Both the position numbers and the translations under genes were made by a program. Source: Candidatus Nomurabacteria bacterium (GTDB taxonomy: Bacteria > Patescibacteriota > Minisyncoccia > Phycocordibacterales > UBA9973). Taken from it: a stretch of 13,207 bases of DNA. Numbering within the stretch: position 1 is the stretch's first letter; every line of letters begins with the position of its first letter. Below are positions 12,953 through 13,207 of the stretch, piece after piece. A model generated the notes under the pieces. The model was not told the origin of the DNA. It did not search any database and was given only the letters and a program-made list of their open reading frames with translations. The DNA lies in the NCBI GenBank assembly GCA_943356425.1, contig CALRFE010000008.1, positions 1 to 13,207 on the forward strand. The letters are read 5' to 3'.

Positions 12953-12960
12953 ATATGAAT

Positions 12961-12969
12961 ATTGTATCA
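12961..12969 (-). promoter_or_regulatory. Extended -10 promoter of the pilD operon
   Basis: On the minus strand TGA is followed by TACAAT (12961-12966), five of six consensus bases plus the TGn extension. ATG 12952 lies 8 nt further on, giving an essentially leaderless transcript. No -35 is convincing, because that region is the upstream terminator. Confidence 0.5.
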
Positions 12970-12974
12970 CGCAT

Positions 12975-13013
12975 CACACAAAAAACCACCCGGATCGGGT
13001 GGTTTTTTGTGTG
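12975..13013 (-). terminator. Terminator between the pilin gene and pilD
   Basis: A perfect 17-bp stem (12975-12991 with 12997-13013) has a 5-nt loop, a CCACCC/GGGTGG core and A6/T6 arms. It lies 15 nt after the pilin stop codon on the minus strand. It should cap the abundant pilin message before the pilD operon. Confidence 0.9.
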
Positions 13014-13028
13014 AAATAAATTCTAGAT

Positions 13029-13207
13029 TTATGAAGTTGGGCACGTAGTACCTGCCGCAAGATCAGTTGTGCGTTGACCAGCAAAACCAGTACTGTCAAC
13101 ACAGAAGTAATGCGTATTGTGAAGCAATACTTGTGCTGCATACGCAGTCGCTGAATCGTTACAATCTACTCCAGCAGTAGCTGAACTGATCGCACCACCA
13201 GTATATG
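13029..13207 (-). CDS. Type IV major pilin-like protein, C-terminal end only
   Basis: The frame enters from the right edge and ends at TAA 13031-13029, giving 58 residues after two leftover bases. The sequence includes DCNDSATAYAAQVLLHNTHY, then FCVDSTGFAGQ, and ends TTCPTS. The YFCVDSTG pattern with three cysteines is what I recall from the C-termini of CPR type IV pilins, and the position directly before pilD fits. The N-terminal helix that would prove the call is outside the window. Confidence 0.7.
   Translation of the reverse strand, partial: YTGGAISSATAGVDCNDSATAYAAQVLLHNTHYFCVDSTGFAGQRTTDLAAGTTCPTS

Overview
The window looks like chromosomal DNA of a Patescibacteria/CPR bacterium, most likely a Parcubacteria lineage. 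The basis is the mix of genes: compact housekeeping genes (gatC, gatA, ligA), small lineage-type hypothetical proteins, a CPR-style type IV pilin cluster with a PilX-like protein ending in a glycine-rich domain, and a near absence of Shine-Dalgarno sequences. Several -10 boxes sit directly in front of start codons, which suggests leaderless mRNAs. Standard stops are used: pilV ends in TGA and no gene needs TGA as a sense codon, so the recoded Gracilibacteria/Absconditabacteria are unlikely. Placement below phylum level is inference.

Layout. 1-417: a GC-rich hairpin, tRNA-Thr(GGT) on the minus strand with encoded CCA, and an extended -10 promoter facing right. 454-2172 (+): a secreted or membrane-anchored protein resembling a clan GH-A glycosidase (barrel plus C-terminal beta-sandwich) whose expected catalytic glutamates appear replaced. 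It ends at a perfect 18-bp terminator hairpin. 2188-3000: a minus-strand tRNA operon (promoter 2973-3000, then tRNA-fMet, tRNA-Met(CAT), tRNA-Asp). It is full of tRNA-derived palindromes: a duplicated 5' half of tRNA-fMet, an inverted copy of its anticodon arm, and three copies of the tRNA-Asp 3' end, two of which form a perfect 27-bp stem around the terminator.

3002-5535 (minus): gatC, gatA and a two-helix membrane protein with a HEPN-like R-x4-H motif. gatC is preceded by a back-to-back divergent promoter that also serves a small unknown + strand gene (5624-5941). 5951-5986: a bidirectional terminator shared by that gene and ligA. 5985-8039 (minus): NAD+-dependent DNA ligase, with a repeat-like insertion in its zinc finger and a 34-bp perfect palindrome touching its start codon.

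8117-13207 (minus): a tight type IV pilus cluster read right to left: the 3' end of a major-pilin-like gene, a terminator, the prepilin peptidase pilD, then GspH/FimT-like, PilW-like, PilV-like and PilX-like minor pilins. PilD would cleave and methylate all of these. The minor pilins probably form the priming or tip complex, with the large PilX-like protein as a candidate tip adhesin. The assembly ATPase, platform protein and secretin are not in the window.

No complete undescribed defence or mobile system is visible. The most unusual parts are the self-complementary tRNA operon, the degenerate glycosidase-like protein and the adhesin-like minor pilin.
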